In this document: piece by piece, positions 1 through 7,624 of the stretch
Position numbering within the stretch: position 1 is the first letter of the stretch
How the letters are laid out: every line of letters begins with the position of its first letter
Origin: Umezawaea beigongshangensis
GTDB taxonomy: Bacteria > Actinomycetota > Actinomycetes > Mycobacteriales > Pseudonocardiaceae
Reading direction: 5' to 3'
Assembly (NCBI RefSeq): GCF_016464305.1
Contig: NZ_JAEIOJ010000010.1
Coordinates: 124,001 to 188,000 of the forward strand
DNA: 64,000 nucleotides
Program-made: the position numbers and the translations under genes
The notes under the pieces: generated by a model
The model's input: the letters and a program-made list of their open reading frames with translations, nothing else
What the model was told of the DNA's origin: nothing
The model's database searches: none

Positions 1-1
1 G

Positions 2-121
2 GTGATGATGAAGGCGGTGTGGCGCGTGGTGGAAAGAGCGGAGCTCTCCGTCGTGGCGGGAGCCGGGGCCGGGGCGACGGCGGCGCGGGCGGCCGCCGAG
101 GTCTCGGCGCTGTTCGACTAG
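2..121 (+). CDS. C-terminal fragment of an unknown protein
   Basis: An open frame enters from the left edge and stops at TAG 119-121. It gives 39 residues rich in Ala, Val and Gly and ends in VSALFD. Its stop overlaps the stop of the convergent VOC gene by two bases, which is typical of tightly packed real genes and is the main reason for listing it. The fragment has no recognisable motif and is too short to name. It could also be a chance frame; the sequence left of the window would decide. Confidence 0.4.
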   Translation: MMMKAVWRVVERAELSVVAGAGAGATAARAAAEVSALFD

Positions 122-828
122 CGGGGCGTCAGCACGCAGAACTCGTCGCCCTCGGGGGAGGCCAGCACGGTCCACGACACGTCGCCCTGACCGACGTCCA
201 CCGGCCGCGCGCCCAGCGCGACGAGCCGGGCGACCTCGGCCTCCTGGTCGTCGTCCACGCCCGGCGCCACGTCCAGGTGCACGCGGTTCTTCACCGTCCG
301 CGGGTCGGCGACCCGCACGAGCTCCAGCCGGGGGCCGCTCCGCGGGCGCAGCGACGCGAAGCCGGACTCGGCGGCCACGACGGGCAGGCCGCTCGCCTCC
401 GACCAGAACCCGGCCGCGGCGGACGGGTCGGCGGTGTCCAGGACGACCGCGGCCAGCGGTCCGACGTCCCGGTACTCCTCGCGCGGCTCCAGCACGCAGA
501 ACTCGTTGCCCTCGGGGTCGGCGAGCACGGTCCACGGGACCTCGCCCTGGCCGATGTCCACGGGGCGCGCGCCGAGCCCGATCGCGCGCTGCACGACGGC
601 CGCCCGGTCCTCGGGCGAGGTGCTCGCGAGGTCGAGGTGCACGCGGTTCTTCACCGTCTTGCCCTCGGAGACCGGGAGGAACAGCAGGTCCGTCTCCGGG
701 GTGAGTGCGATCTCCACCACACCCGGCTCCTCGTCGGTGATCGGCTTCTGGAGCAGAGCGGACCAGAACCCCGCGAGCGCGGCGGGGTCGACACTGTCCA
801 CGACCACGTTGACGAGTCGGGTTGTCAC
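118..828 (-). CDS. Two-domain VOC (glyoxalase/bleomycin-resistance-like) protein
   Basis: A 236-residue protein built from two vicinal-oxygen-chelate modules, about residues 1-115 and 125-236. Both carry the same pattern: an AGFWS motif near the module start, a TVKNRVHLD strand in the middle, and a WTVLA-PEG-EFCVL strand at the end. This is the common actinobacterial glyoxalase_6-like family, usually of unknown substrate. The GTG start at 828 is chosen because the domain begins at once (TTRLVNVVVDSVDPAALAGFW). The start lies only some 15-24 bases from the start of the divergent phosphatase gene, so the two promoters must overlap or the mRNAs have almost no leader. The catalytic role is unknown. 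Confidence 0.85.
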   Translation of the reverse strand: MTTRLVNVVVDSVDPAALAGFWSALLQKPITDEEPGVVEIALTPETDLLFLPVSEGKTVKNRVHLDLASTSPEDRAAVVQRAIGLGARPVDIGQGEVPWTVLADPEGNEFCVLEPREEYRDVGPLAAVVLDTADPSAAAGFWSEASGLPVVAAESGFASLRPRSGPRLELVRVADPRTVKNRVHLDVAPGVDDDQEAEVARLVALGARPVDVGQGDVSWTVLASPEGDEFCVLTPR

Positions 829-851
829 CCGATGAGGGTAACGTGCCGCCA

Positions 852-2474
852 ATGGCGAAGCTCGTGCTCGGTCCACTGCTCAGGCATGTCGACTCCACGT
901 CCGCGACGGTCTGGGTGGAGACCGACGCGGCGTGCTCCGTGGAGGTCGCCGGGCACGTGGCCGACACGTTCCGCGCCGGTGACCAGCACTTCGCCCTCGT
1001 TCTCGTGGAGGGTCTGACGCCGCACACGAGCACCGAGTACGACGTGCGGCTCGACGGCGACGTGGTCTGGCCGGAACCGGACTCGGACCTCCCCCGCTGC
1101 CGCATCCGCACCGCGAACGTCGACGACGACGTCCACCGGATCGTGTTCGGCTCGTGCCGGGCGGCCAAGCCGGTGAGCCCCGCCCGCAAGGACCCGCTGG
1201 GCCCGGACGCGCTGGACGCCTACGCGCTGCGGATGATCGGGCTGCCGGAGGCGCACTGGCCGGACGCGCTGGTGCTGCTCGGCGACCAGGTCTACGCCGA
1301 CGAGCCGACCGACGAGACGAAGGCGTGGCTGAAGGAGCGCCGGGGCGGTGCGGAGCCGCAGAAGGAGGTCGTGCACTTCCCGGAGTACGCCCGGCTCTAC
1401 CACGAGTCGTGGACGGACCCGGAGATCCGCTGGCTCATGTCGGTCACCCCGGTGTCGATGATCTTCGACGACCACGACGTGCGCGACGACTGGAACACCT
1501 CGAAGACCTGGCGCGAGCAGATGGCGCGCAAGCCGTGGTGGCGCGACCGCATCCGGGCCGGGCTGGCGTCGTACTGGATCTACCAGCACATCGGCAACCT
1601 CGGGCCGGACGAGTTGAAGGCCGACGAGATGTACCAGCAGGTCGTCACGGCGGGGCGCGACACCGACGTGCTGCCCGCGCTGCTGGACTTCGCCGAGCAG
1701 GCCGACGCCGAGGTCGACGGCCACAAGTCGACGTGGTGGAGCTACCGGCGCGACTTCGGCCGGGTGCGGTTGCTGGTCATCGACACCCGCTGCGGGCGCA
1801 TCCTGTCCGGCACCAGGCTGATGGTGAGCGACGAGGAGTTCGGCTGGATCGAGGAGAACGCGGTCGGTGACATCGACCACCTGCTCATCGGGTCGTCGCT
1901 GCCGTGGCTCATGCCGCACGGCCTGAGCCACCTCCAGTCGCTCAACGAGAACGCGGCGAGCAAGCCGGGCCCGCGGGGCTGGCTGGCCGAGCGGTTCAGA
2001 CAGGTCGCCGACCTGGAGCACTGGCCCGCGTTCCGCGCCTCCTTCGTCCGGCTGTCGGGGCTGATCCAGCGGGTGGCGAGCGACGAGCACGGCCGGACGG
2101 CGCCGAGCACGGTGTGCGTGCTGTCCGGGGACGTGCACCACAGCTACGTGGCCGAGGCGGCGTACCCGAAGCCCACCGACAGCAGGGTGCTGCAGCTGAC
2201 CTGCTCGCCGGTGCACAACGACCCGCCGAAGGTGTTCCGCCTGGTGTTCCGGCTGTCCTGGTCGCGACCGGTGTCGGCGGTGCTGCGCCGGCTCGCCGAC
2301 CGCGCCGGGATCTCGCCGGACCCGATGGCGTGGACGAAGCGCAGCGGCCCGCACTTCGGCAACTCCGTCGCGGTCATCGAGGTCGAGGGCCGGCGCGCGG
2401 ACTTCCGGCTGGAGTCGGCCACCTCCGACGGCGAGGGGCTCGTCGAGGCGGCGCACGTCCCCCTGAACTCCTGA
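852..2474 (+). CDS. PhoD-like alkaline phosphatase D family protein
   Basis: A 540-residue metallophosphatase of the PhoD-like family, which hydrolyses phosphodiesters or phosphomonoesters with a binuclear metal centre. The N-terminal ~95 residues form a beta-sandwich-like part (LVLGPLLRHVD...ATVWVETD). The catalytic part shows GSCR (~res 99), LLGDQVYADE (~142), IFDDHDVRDDWN (~205) and LSGDVHHSYVAE (~427), which supply the expected Asp, His and Asn metal ligands. There is no signal peptide, so a cytoplasmic location is likely, unlike secreted Tat-exported PhoD. A GTG at 843 is in frame and sits 4 nt after a GAGGG box, so the start may be nine bases earlier. It is divergent from the VOC gene. 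Confidence 0.88.
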   Translation: MAKLVLGPLLRHVDSTSATVWVETDAACSVEVAGHVADTFRAGDQHFALVLVEGLTPHTSTEYDVRLDGDVVWPEPDSDLPRCRIRTANVDDDVHRIVFGSCRAAKPVSPARKDPLGPDALDAYALRMIGLPEAHWPDALVLLGDQVYADEPTDETKAWLKERRGGAEPQKEVVHFPEYARLYHESWTDPEIRWLMSVTPVSMIFDDHDVRDDWNTSKTWREQMARKPWWRDRIRAGLASYWIYQHIGNLGPDELKADEMYQQVVTAGRDTDVLPALLDFAEQADAEVDGHKSTWWSYRRDFGRVRLLVIDTRCGRILSGTRLMVSDEEFGWIEENAVGDIDHLLIGSSLPWLMPHGLSHLQSLNENAASKPGPRGWLAERFRQVADLEHWPAFRASFVRLSGLIQRVASDEHGRTAPSTVCVLSGDVHHSYVAEAAYPKPTDSRVLQLTCSPVHNDPPKVFRLVFRLSWSRPVSAVLRRLADRAGISPDPMAWTKRSGPHFGNSVAVIEVEGRRADFRLESATSDGEGLVEAAHVPLNS

Positions 2475-2495
2475 CGGAGCCAGGGGGGAGCGCCC

Positions 2496-3299
2496 CTACC
2501 TGGTCGCGAGCCGCAGCAGCGCCCAGAGCTGGGCGATGGAGTCCGGATCGCCGTGCGACCGCACCGCGCGGTCGGGCACCCGGCCCCACAGCCACCGGTA
2601 GACGGCCGTCGGCGTACCGGTGATCACCGCCTCGGCCACGTCGTCGCGGTTCCCGCCGGCGGGGTCGGCGCCGGGTTCCAGCGGTACGCGCAGCACCTCA
2701 GAACCCGCCGGACCGGAGCGGGCCAGCCAGAGCCGTCCCGCCGTGCTGATCGCGACGCCGCCGTCCCGCGTGCCGGTCACGCCGAGCGCGCGCAGCCGGT
2801 GGGCGAACCAGTAGAACAGCACCTCGTCCACGCCGTCTGCGGCCACGTCGTCGTCCACCGGGTCGAGCGGCAGCCCGGCCGCGCCCTGCACGTCCGTGCG
2901 GTGCACGGTGGTCTCGTGCAGCATCCGGCGCAGCCAGAAGCCCCTGTTCTGCTGCTCGGGCCACCAGCTCGGCCACGTCTCGGCGGGGTCGTGCGCCGCC
3001 AGCTCCGCGATCAGCGGGCGGGCACCGGTCAGGACGTAGTCCGCGAGGTCCTGCCCCGGCTCCGGGTCCTCCTGCCACGGCGTGCCGCCCGGCCCCTCGC
3101 GCAACCAGGACAGCGCCATCCGGTGCAGGCTGCCGACGTGCCGGGCCGTCTCCCCCAGGTTCAGGCCGGGGCACGCGGGCACGGCGCGCTCGGCGCGCTG
3201 CCCCCGCGCGGACGCCGCCAGCAGCTCCGACTCGGCGCTCAGCACCTCCAGCATCCGGTTCGCGCCGATCAACCCGCCACCGGGACTCCCAGCGCTCAC
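2496..3299 (-). CDS. Maleylpyruvate isomerase / DinB-superfamily, mycothiol-dependent family protein
   Basis: A 267-residue protein with the MDMPI N-terminal (DinB-like four-helix) domain at about residues 12-160 and a C-terminal MDMPI_C-like domain. The metal-binding pattern is visible: a His in ETARHVGSLHRMA, then the HE...HR.D signature in RRMLHETTVHRTDVQ. The family uses mycothiol and includes maleylpyruvate isomerase, but most members have unknown substrates. The GTG start overlaps the TGA of the upstream 93-codon gene by four bases (GTGA), indicating translational coupling. Through that operon it would fall under the LexA-type operator at 3680-3703. The DinB superfamily takes its name from a damage-inducible Bacillus gene, so this coupling is suggestive. 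Substrate unknown. Confidence 0.82.
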   Translation of the reverse strand: MSAGSPGGGLIGANRMLEVLSAESELLAASARGQRAERAVPACPGLNLGETARHVGSLHRMALSWLREGPGGTPWQEDPEPGQDLADYVLTGARPLIAELAAHDPAETWPSWWPEQQNRGFWLRRMLHETTVHRTDVQGAAGLPLDPVDDDVAADGVDEVLFYWFAHRLRALGVTGTRDGGVAISTAGRLWLARSGPAGSEVLRVPLEPGADPAGGNRDDVAEAVITGTPTAVYRWLWGRVPDRAVRSHGDPDSIAQLWALLRLATR

Positions 3300-3577
3300 C
3301 GCCGGTCCTCGCGCAGGACCCGGTCCACGACCGGGAGGAACTGACCGGTCCGGCGCACCGGGTCGTCCGCCGTGCGCGGTTCGACGTGCCGGGGGAGCCC
3401 GGCCCGCACGGCGGCGCGAACCCGCGCGCCGGACGCGAAGAACGCCGCCCGCCCACCGAGCTGCGGCACGAGCGGGATCGCCGGCGCCGGAGGAAGCGGC
3501 GGCGGGACCGGCGCGGAGCGCGGGGGGTGGTGCCGCGGGACGGGGGTGGGGATCGGGAAGTCGATCGAAGCTGACAT
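3296..3577 (-). CDS. Small proline-rich protein of unknown function, first gene of an SOS-box operon
   Basis: A 93-residue protein that I do not recognise. Residues 7-40 are strongly proline-rich (PIPTPVPRHH, then PVPPPLPPAPAIPLVP). The second half is basic (GARVRAAVRAGLPRHVEPR) and ends with DRVLREDRR. No membrane segment or signal peptide is seen. The ATG at 3577 has a strong GAGGAGG ribosome site six bases upstream. Upstream on the same strand come a hairpin (3634-3670), a perfect LexA-type box (3684-3699) and a TTGAGG-18-TAGGCT promoter. Its last bases overlap the start of the DinB-superfamily gene. The context suggests a DNA-damage-induced protein, but no function can be assigned from sequence. 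Confidence 0.68.
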   Translation of the reverse strand: MSASIDFPIPTPVPRHHPPRSAPVPPPLPPAPAIPLVPQLGGRAAFFASGARVRAAVRAGLPRHVEPRTADDPVRRTGQFLPVVDRVLREDRR

Positions 3578-3633
3578 CGGCGGCCTCCTCGTGGCGTCGG
3601 GAAATCGACGTCCGCCGTGGGAAGCCGGCGGCT

Positions 3634-3670
3634 CCCGGTGGTGGGGTGCTTCCCCCACCCCACCACCGGG
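3634..3670. terminator. Perfect 15-bp hairpin in the leader of the SOS operon
   Basis: Arms 3634-3648 and 3656-3670 are exact reverse complements (CCCGGTGGTGGGGTG and its complement) with a 7-nt loop. It lies between the predicted transcription start near 3701 and the ATG at 3577 on the minus strand. It could be a terminator/attenuator or an mRNA-stabilising leader structure. No clear U-tract follows on either strand. Confidence 0.55.
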
Positions 3671-3679
3671 GCGTTGTGA

Positions 3680-3703
3680 TCGCTCGAACACGTGTTCGAG
3701 CGA
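3680..3703. promoter_or_regulatory. LexA-type SOS box (perfect palindrome)
   Basis: A 24-bp perfect palindrome whose 16-bp core at 3684-3699 is TCGAACACGTGTTCGA. This matches the established actinobacterial LexA operator (GAAC, four bases, GTTC, with flanking T/A). It lies directly downstream of the predicted +1 of the minus-strand promoter at 3708-3737, where a bound repressor would block transcription of the 93-codon/DinB-superfamily operon. The plus-strand deacylase starts 172 bases away and is a less likely target. Confidence 0.82.
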
Positions 3704-3707
3704 GATC

Positions 3708-3737
3708 AGCCTAACCCCCGCCGCGAAGATTCCTCAA
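3708..3737 (-). promoter_or_regulatory. Promoter TTGAGG-18-TAGGCT for the SOS operon
   Basis: On the minus strand TTGAGG (3737-3732) and TAGGCT (3713-3708) are separated by 18 bp, a good match to a housekeeping-sigma promoter. The predicted transcript start is near 3701, immediately before the LexA box. Confidence 0.6.
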
Positions 3738-3874
3738 CCCGACCCGCTCGTCCCGTGCGGAGATCACCCGAGCGGCGTCGGCGGGATCGCGGGCGGGAGC
3801 ACTGGCCGACGCACGGCGGTGCCGCTCGTGGTACTGCCGCACTCGGACGGGCGCGAACGTGGTCTGATGAGCGG

Positions 3875-4387
3875 GTGAGTTCACTGGACCATCCGGGGAT
3901 CCGCAGGGTCGCCGAAGCGCTGACCGGCGCCGGGCACACCGGGGCAGCGGAGAACATCCGAGTGCTCGCCGACGCGGTGCGCACCGCGGCGCAGGCGGCC
4001 GAGGCCGTCGGCGTGCCGGTCGGCGCCATCGCCAACAGCCTGGTGTTCGCCGCGATCCACGACGGCGTCGCCAGTCCCCTGCTCGTGCTCACCTCCGGCG
4101 CGCACCGCGCGGACACCGGGCTGCTCGCCGAACTGGCCGGGGCCGACGGCATCAAGCGGGCCGACCCGGCGTTCGTGCGGGAGCACACCGGCCAGGTCAT
4201 CGGCGGGGTCTCCCCCGTCGGGCACCCCGCGCCGGTCCGGACGTTCGTCGACGAGGCCCTGCGCCAGTACCAGGTGGTCTGGGCCGCCGCCGGTCACCCG
4301 CACGCCGTGTTCCCCACGACGTTCGACGACCTGGTCGAGCTGACCGGCGGCACCCCCGCCCCCGTCGCGGCCGAGGAGGCGAGGTGA
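3875..4387 (+). CDS. YbaK/ProX-type aminoacyl-tRNA deacylase
   Basis: A 170-residue protein of the YbaK / prolyl-tRNA-editing superfamily, which hydrolyses mischarged tRNA such as Cys-tRNA(Pro) in trans. It shows GVPVGAIANSLVF (~res 48), LLVLTSGAHRAD, the Lys of DGIKRADP, and the GQVIGGVSPVGH loop. These correspond to the substrate pocket and conserved Lys and GxxPxGH elements. The GTG at 3875 starts the domain directly. Its TGA overlaps the GTG of the next gene (GTGA), so it is coupled to the GNAT gene. The exact tRNA substrate cannot be told from sequence. Confidence 0.85.
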   Translation: MSSLDHPGIRRVAEALTGAGHTGAAENIRVLADAVRTAAQAAEAVGVPVGAIANSLVFAAIHDGVASPLLVLTSGAHRADTGLLAELAGADGIKRADPAFVREHTGQVIGGVSPVGHPAPVRTFVDEALRQYQVVWAAAGHPHAVFPTTFDDLVELTGGTPAPVAAEEAR

Positions 4388-4959
4388 CGGCGACACCGTC
4401 CCCGCGCTGCGAGCGCGTCGTCGAACTGTCGCCCACGGAGCTGCGCGCTCGGCTGGACGAGGCGCTGGACGTGTACGTCAGCGCGATGGGGTACCCGGCG
4501 TCGACGGCGCGGATGCGCGCCCCGATGTGGATCTCGCACATGGCCCGCGAGGACTGGCGCTGCGTGGTGGCGCTCGGCGCGCAGGACGAGGTGGTCGGCG
4601 TCGGCTACGGCTACCGGGGCGCACCGGCCCAGTGGTGGCACGAGCAGGTGCGCCGCGGCCTGACCGCGATGGCGACCCCGTCCGAGGTCGACGAGTGGAT
4701 GCACGACTACTTCGAGCTGACCGAGCTGCACGTCCTGCCGTCCGCGCAGGGCCGCGGGCTGGGCGAGGCGGTGCTGCGCCGGCTGCTGGAGGGCGTGCCC
4801 ACGTCGCGGGTGCTGCTGTCGACCCCGGAGGGCACCGGCAAGGCGTGGAAGCTGTACCGGCGGGTGGGGTTCGTCGACGTGCTGCGGCACTACCTCTTCA
4901 CCGGTGACATGCGCCCGTTCGCCGTGCTGGGCCGCGCCCTGCCGCTCGACCCGCCGTGA
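4384..4959 (+). CDS. GNAT-family N-acetyltransferase
   Basis: A 191-residue acetyltransferase. The acetyl-CoA pyrophosphate-binding motif A is clear: ELHVLPSAQGRGLGEAVLRRLL at about residues 117-138, with the R/Q-x-x-G-x-G/A element QGRGLG. It is followed by KAWKLYRRVGFVDV, the usual motif B. Its GTG overlaps the stop of the deacylase gene, so the two are one operon. The acceptor is unknown; the WWHEQ insertion around residues 82-86 does not match a named subfamily that I know. Confidence 0.87.
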   Translation: MTATPSPRCERVVELSPTELRARLDEALDVYVSAMGYPASTARMRAPMWISHMAREDWRCVVALGAQDEVVGVGYGYRGAPAQWWHEQVRRGLTAMATPSEVDEWMHDYFELTELHVLPSAQGRGLGEAVLRRLLEGVPTSRVLLSTPEGTGKAWKLYRRVGFVDVLRHYLFTGDMRPFAVLGRALPLDPP

Positions 4960-4963
4960 CGCG

Positions 4964-4995
4964 ACGGGGGCGGTCGCCGCGGCGACCGCCCCCGT
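4964..4995. terminator. Bidirectional hairpin terminator
   Basis: A 32-nt perfect palindrome (16 bp per arm, arms rich in GGGGGCGGTCGCC). It lies between the convergent GNAT gene (ends 4959) and DUF885 gene (ends 5014) and can serve both strands. Confidence 0.75.
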
Positions 4996-5013
4996 GCGCA
5001 CCGCGGACGGGGT

Positions 5014-6705
5014 TCAGAGCCGGGCGAGGCGCTCGCGCAGCGTGTCCAGCCCCATGGCGCCCATCTCCAGCGCCTGCTTGTGGAACTCCTTGAGGTCGAA
5101 GGCGTCGCCGTGGCGGCGCTTGGCGTCGTCGCGGGCGGCGAGCCACAGCCGCTCACCGATCTTGTACGACGGCGCCTGCCCCGGCCAGCCGAGGTAGCGG
5201 TCGATCTCGTCGCGCACGTGGGCGGCCTCGGTGATGGTGCGGGTCAGCATGAACTCCAGCCCCAGCTCCGGGGTCCACCGCTCGCCCTCGTGGAAGCCGG
5301 TGCCCCGCGGGATCTCCAGCTTCAGGTGCATGCCGATGTCGATGATCACGCGCGCCGCGCGGAACAGGTGCGCGTCGAGCATCCCGAGCAGGTTGCCGTC
5401 GTCGTCGAGGTAGCCCAGCTCGCGCATGAGCCGCTCGGAGTACAGCGCCCAGCCCTCGCCGTGTCCGGACACCCAGCACAGCAGCCGCTGGAAGTCGTTG
5501 AGCTTCTCCGCCTGGTAGACCGCCGTCGCGACCTGGAGGTGGTGGCCGGGAACGCCCTCGTGGTAGACGGTCGTCAGCTCGCGCCAGGTGGAGAACTCCT
5601 CGCGGTCGGCCGGCACGGACCACCACATGCGGCCGGGACGGGAGAAGTCCGGCGTGGGACCGGTGTAGTACGCGCCGACGCCGCCACCGGGCGGGGCGAT
5701 GCGGCACTCCAGGCCCATCAGCTCGTCGGGCAGCTCGAAGTGCACGCCGCGCAGGTCGACCAGCGCCTTGTCGGAGAGCTGCTGCATCCACGCCTGGAGC
5801 CCGTCCTGGCCCTGCACGAGGTAGCGGGGGTCGGCGTCGAGCGCGGCGGCGGCCTCGGCGAGCGTCGCGCCGGGCTTGATCCGCTCGGCGATCTGCTTCA
5901 TCTCCGTCTCGATGCGGGTGAACTCCTCCCAGCCCCACTCGTAGGCCTCGGCGAGGTCCAGCCGGGAGCCGGTGAAGTACTGCGACCACAGGCGGTAGAC
6001 GTCCTCGCCCACGGCGTCCTCGCGCGGAGCCCGCGGCGCGAGCTCGCCGCGCAGGAACCCGGCGAGGTCCGCGTACGCCTCGGCGGCGGCGCGGGCACCG
6101 GTCTGCAGGTCGGTGCGCAGCGCGGCGTCCACGCCCGGCACCTGCTCCGCCTTCGCGACCAGGGAGGTGAAGAACGACTTCTCACCGCGCAGACCGGCCC
6201 ACGTGTCGCACTGCTCGGCGACCCGCGACACCTGGCGCACGGCGGCGACCCCGCCCCGGTCGGCGGCACCGGCGAGCGAGGTGCGCAGGTTGGCCACGGC
6301 GTCGGGCATCGCCGCGAGTCGCCGGGCGACGACCGCCCACTGCTCGGCGGTGTCGGTCGGCATCTGGTCGAAGACGTCGCGCAGGCCCTGCACAGGGCTC
6401 GCGATCACGTTGAGCGCCTGCTCGACCTGACCGGCCTCGTAGAGGTCCTTGTCCAGGCCGACGCGCTCCAGGAACACGGCCTTGGCGTTGCCCTCGGCCT
6501 CGTCGGCCGGGGTCGCGGCCTCCATGTCGGCCAGGGCGCGCACGACCAGCTCGTGGCGGGCCGCGTGTCCCTCCGGCGAGTAGTCCGTCAGCTGGTCGTC
6601 GACGTCCCCGACGCCGATCGCCGTGGCGGTCAGGGGGTCGAGAGCGGCGTACGCCGCGACGTAGGCGTCGCTGATGCCGTGCACACCGGCGGGAGTTGAA
6701 GACAT
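5014..6705 (-). CDS. DUF885 family putative metallohydrolase
   Basis: A 563-residue protein of the DUF885 family, the usual length for the group. Near residue 380 it has TVYHEGVPGHHLQVA, the HE-x-x-PGHH signature taken as a zinc site of a gluzincin-like peptidase fold. Further conserved stretches are CWVSGHGEGWALYSERLM and YLGWPGQAPSYKIGERLW. The ATG at 6705 is preferred because the family begins with a DAYVAAYAALDPLTATAIG-like helix. No signal peptide is seen. Members are often annotated as carboxypeptidase-like, but the substrate is not established. It is divergent from lppM. Confidence 0.85.
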   Translation of the reverse strand: MSSTPAGVHGISDAYVAAYAALDPLTATAIGVGDVDDQLTDYSPEGHAARHELVVRALADMEAATPADEAEGNAKAVFLERVGLDKDLYEAGQVEQALNVIASPVQGLRDVFDQMPTDTAEQWAVVARRLAAMPDAVANLRTSLAGAADRGGVAAVRQVSRVAEQCDTWAGLRGEKSFFTSLVAKAEQVPGVDAALRTDLQTGARAAAEAYADLAGFLRGELAPRAPREDAVGEDVYRLWSQYFTGSRLDLAEAYEWGWEEFTRIETEMKQIAERIKPGATLAEAAAALDADPRYLVQGQDGLQAWMQQLSDKALVDLRGVHFELPDELMGLECRIAPPGGGVGAYYTGPTPDFSRPGRMWWSVPADREEFSTWRELTTVYHEGVPGHHLQVATAVYQAEKLNDFQRLLCWVSGHGEGWALYSERLMRELGYLDDDGNLLGMLDAHLFRAARVIIDIGMHLKLEIPRGTGFHEGERWTPELGLEFMLTRTITEAAHVRDEIDRYLGWPGQAPSYKIGERLWLAARDDAKRRHGDAFDLKEFHKQALEMGAMGLDTLRERLARL

Positions 6706-6823
6706 GCGCGGCACGCTACCGCCCGGTGAGCGGGACCAACAGGTCTTTAGCCTTGCGCAGGAACCCGGTGCTCGTCGCCGCTTTCGACGGGTCGATCCGG
6801 GCATCTGCTGGCAGGATGACCGC

Positions 6824-7477
6824 GTGCCCAGGGCCCGTTCGCTGATGCTGTCCGCCGCCGTCGTGATCGCGGCGCTGTCGCTGTCCGGCTGCACGCGCCT
6901 CTACGCGGCGATGGCCGTGTCGGGGGACGACCTCGTCTCCGGGGAGGTCGTCGCCGCGACGTTGCCCGCTCAGGACAACGACCCCGGCCCGCAGTTGCAG
7001 GTCCCCTCGGAGCTGGCGAGCCGGGTGACGACGAAGCCGTACTCGGCCGACGGCTACTCGGGCACCCAGCTCTTCTTCAACGACCTCACGTTCGACGAGG
7101 TCAGACAGCTGTCGATGGCCGCCAACCCGCTGAGCAGCCGTTACACGACGACCTTCCGCCGCTCCGGCGACCTGGTCACGATGTCGGGCTCGGTCGACCT
7201 CACGCAGGTGCCGCCCGACCGCGCCGACATCCAGGTGAAGATCGCCTTCCCCGGCGACGTGATCAACACCAACGGCCGCGAGGAGGACGGCGGCACGATC
7301 GCCTGGTCACCCGAGCCGGCGCAGGCGTCGATGCTGACGTCGACCGTCCGCTTCCAGGGCACGGGCGGCAACTCGTGGTTCGGCTGGACGATGCTCGTGG
7401 CCGCCCTGACCGGCGCCGCCGCGCTGATCGTCGTGGTGCTGGCACTGGTCTCGCACCGGCGCAGCCTCGTCGCCTGA
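6824..7477 (+). CDS. lppM: LppM-family lipoprotein
   Basis: A 217-residue envelope lipoprotein. The N-terminus is a lipoprotein signal peptide with lipobox LSLSGC and Cys23 as the lipidation site. A beta-rich domain follows (res ~30-180, containing QLFFNDLTFDEVRQLS and GSVDLTQVPPDRADIQVKIAFPGDV). A C-terminal membrane helix (WTMLVAALTGAAALIVVVLALVSH) ends in a short basic tail. This is the architecture of M. tuberculosis Rv2171/LppM, implicated in phagosome trafficking in that pathogen. The next gene is also as in Mycobacterium. GTG 6824 is preceded by an AGGA box. Its job outside mycobacteria is unknown; the neighbourhood suggests envelope homeostasis. Confidence 0.85.
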   Translation: MPRARSLMLSAAVVIAALSLSGCTRLYAAMAVSGDDLVSGEVVAATLPAQDNDPGPQLQVPSELASRVTTKPYSADGYSGTQLFFNDLTFDEVRQLSMAANPLSSRYTTTFRRSGDLVTMSGSVDLTQVPPDRADIQVKIAFPGDVINTNGREEDGGTIAWSPEPAQASMLTSTVRFQGTGGNSWFGWTMLVAALTGAAALIVVVLALVSHRRSLVA

Positions 7478-7605
7478 GCGGACGCTGTCACACGTCCGGG
7501 TGCTGTTTCGTCCACCGTGCACGAGACCGAACACGAGGAAGCCGTCCCCCGCTTCTGCGAGCTGCTGATCGCGACGGGCGCCGAGGCGGCCGAGGGCGAC
7601 CGCGT

Positions 7606-7624
7606 CCGGTCAGGCCCTGACCGG
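7606..7624. promoter_or_regulatory. 19-bp palindrome across the metF stop codon
   Basis: CCGGTCAGG (7606-7614), one base, then CCTGACCGG (7616-7624): a perfect inverted repeat with a single central base. It contains the stop codon of the minus-strand metF-like gene. The loop is too small for a normal terminator hairpin, so a protein site or cruciform is possible; coincidence is also possible. Confidence 0.35.

Noticed and set aside
1154-1870. Long frames in other phases inside the phosphatase and many other genes
   Set aside because: In this GC-rich sequence antisense and out-of-phase frames stay open by composition; their products are low-complexity Arg/Ala/Gly/Pro strings.
7517-7620. A plus-strand frame beginning MHETEHEEAVPRFCELLIATGAEA between lppM and metF
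   Set aside because: It has no stop before running far into antisense metF, no ribosome site, and nothing to support it beyond the first ~33 codons; at most a gene remnant.
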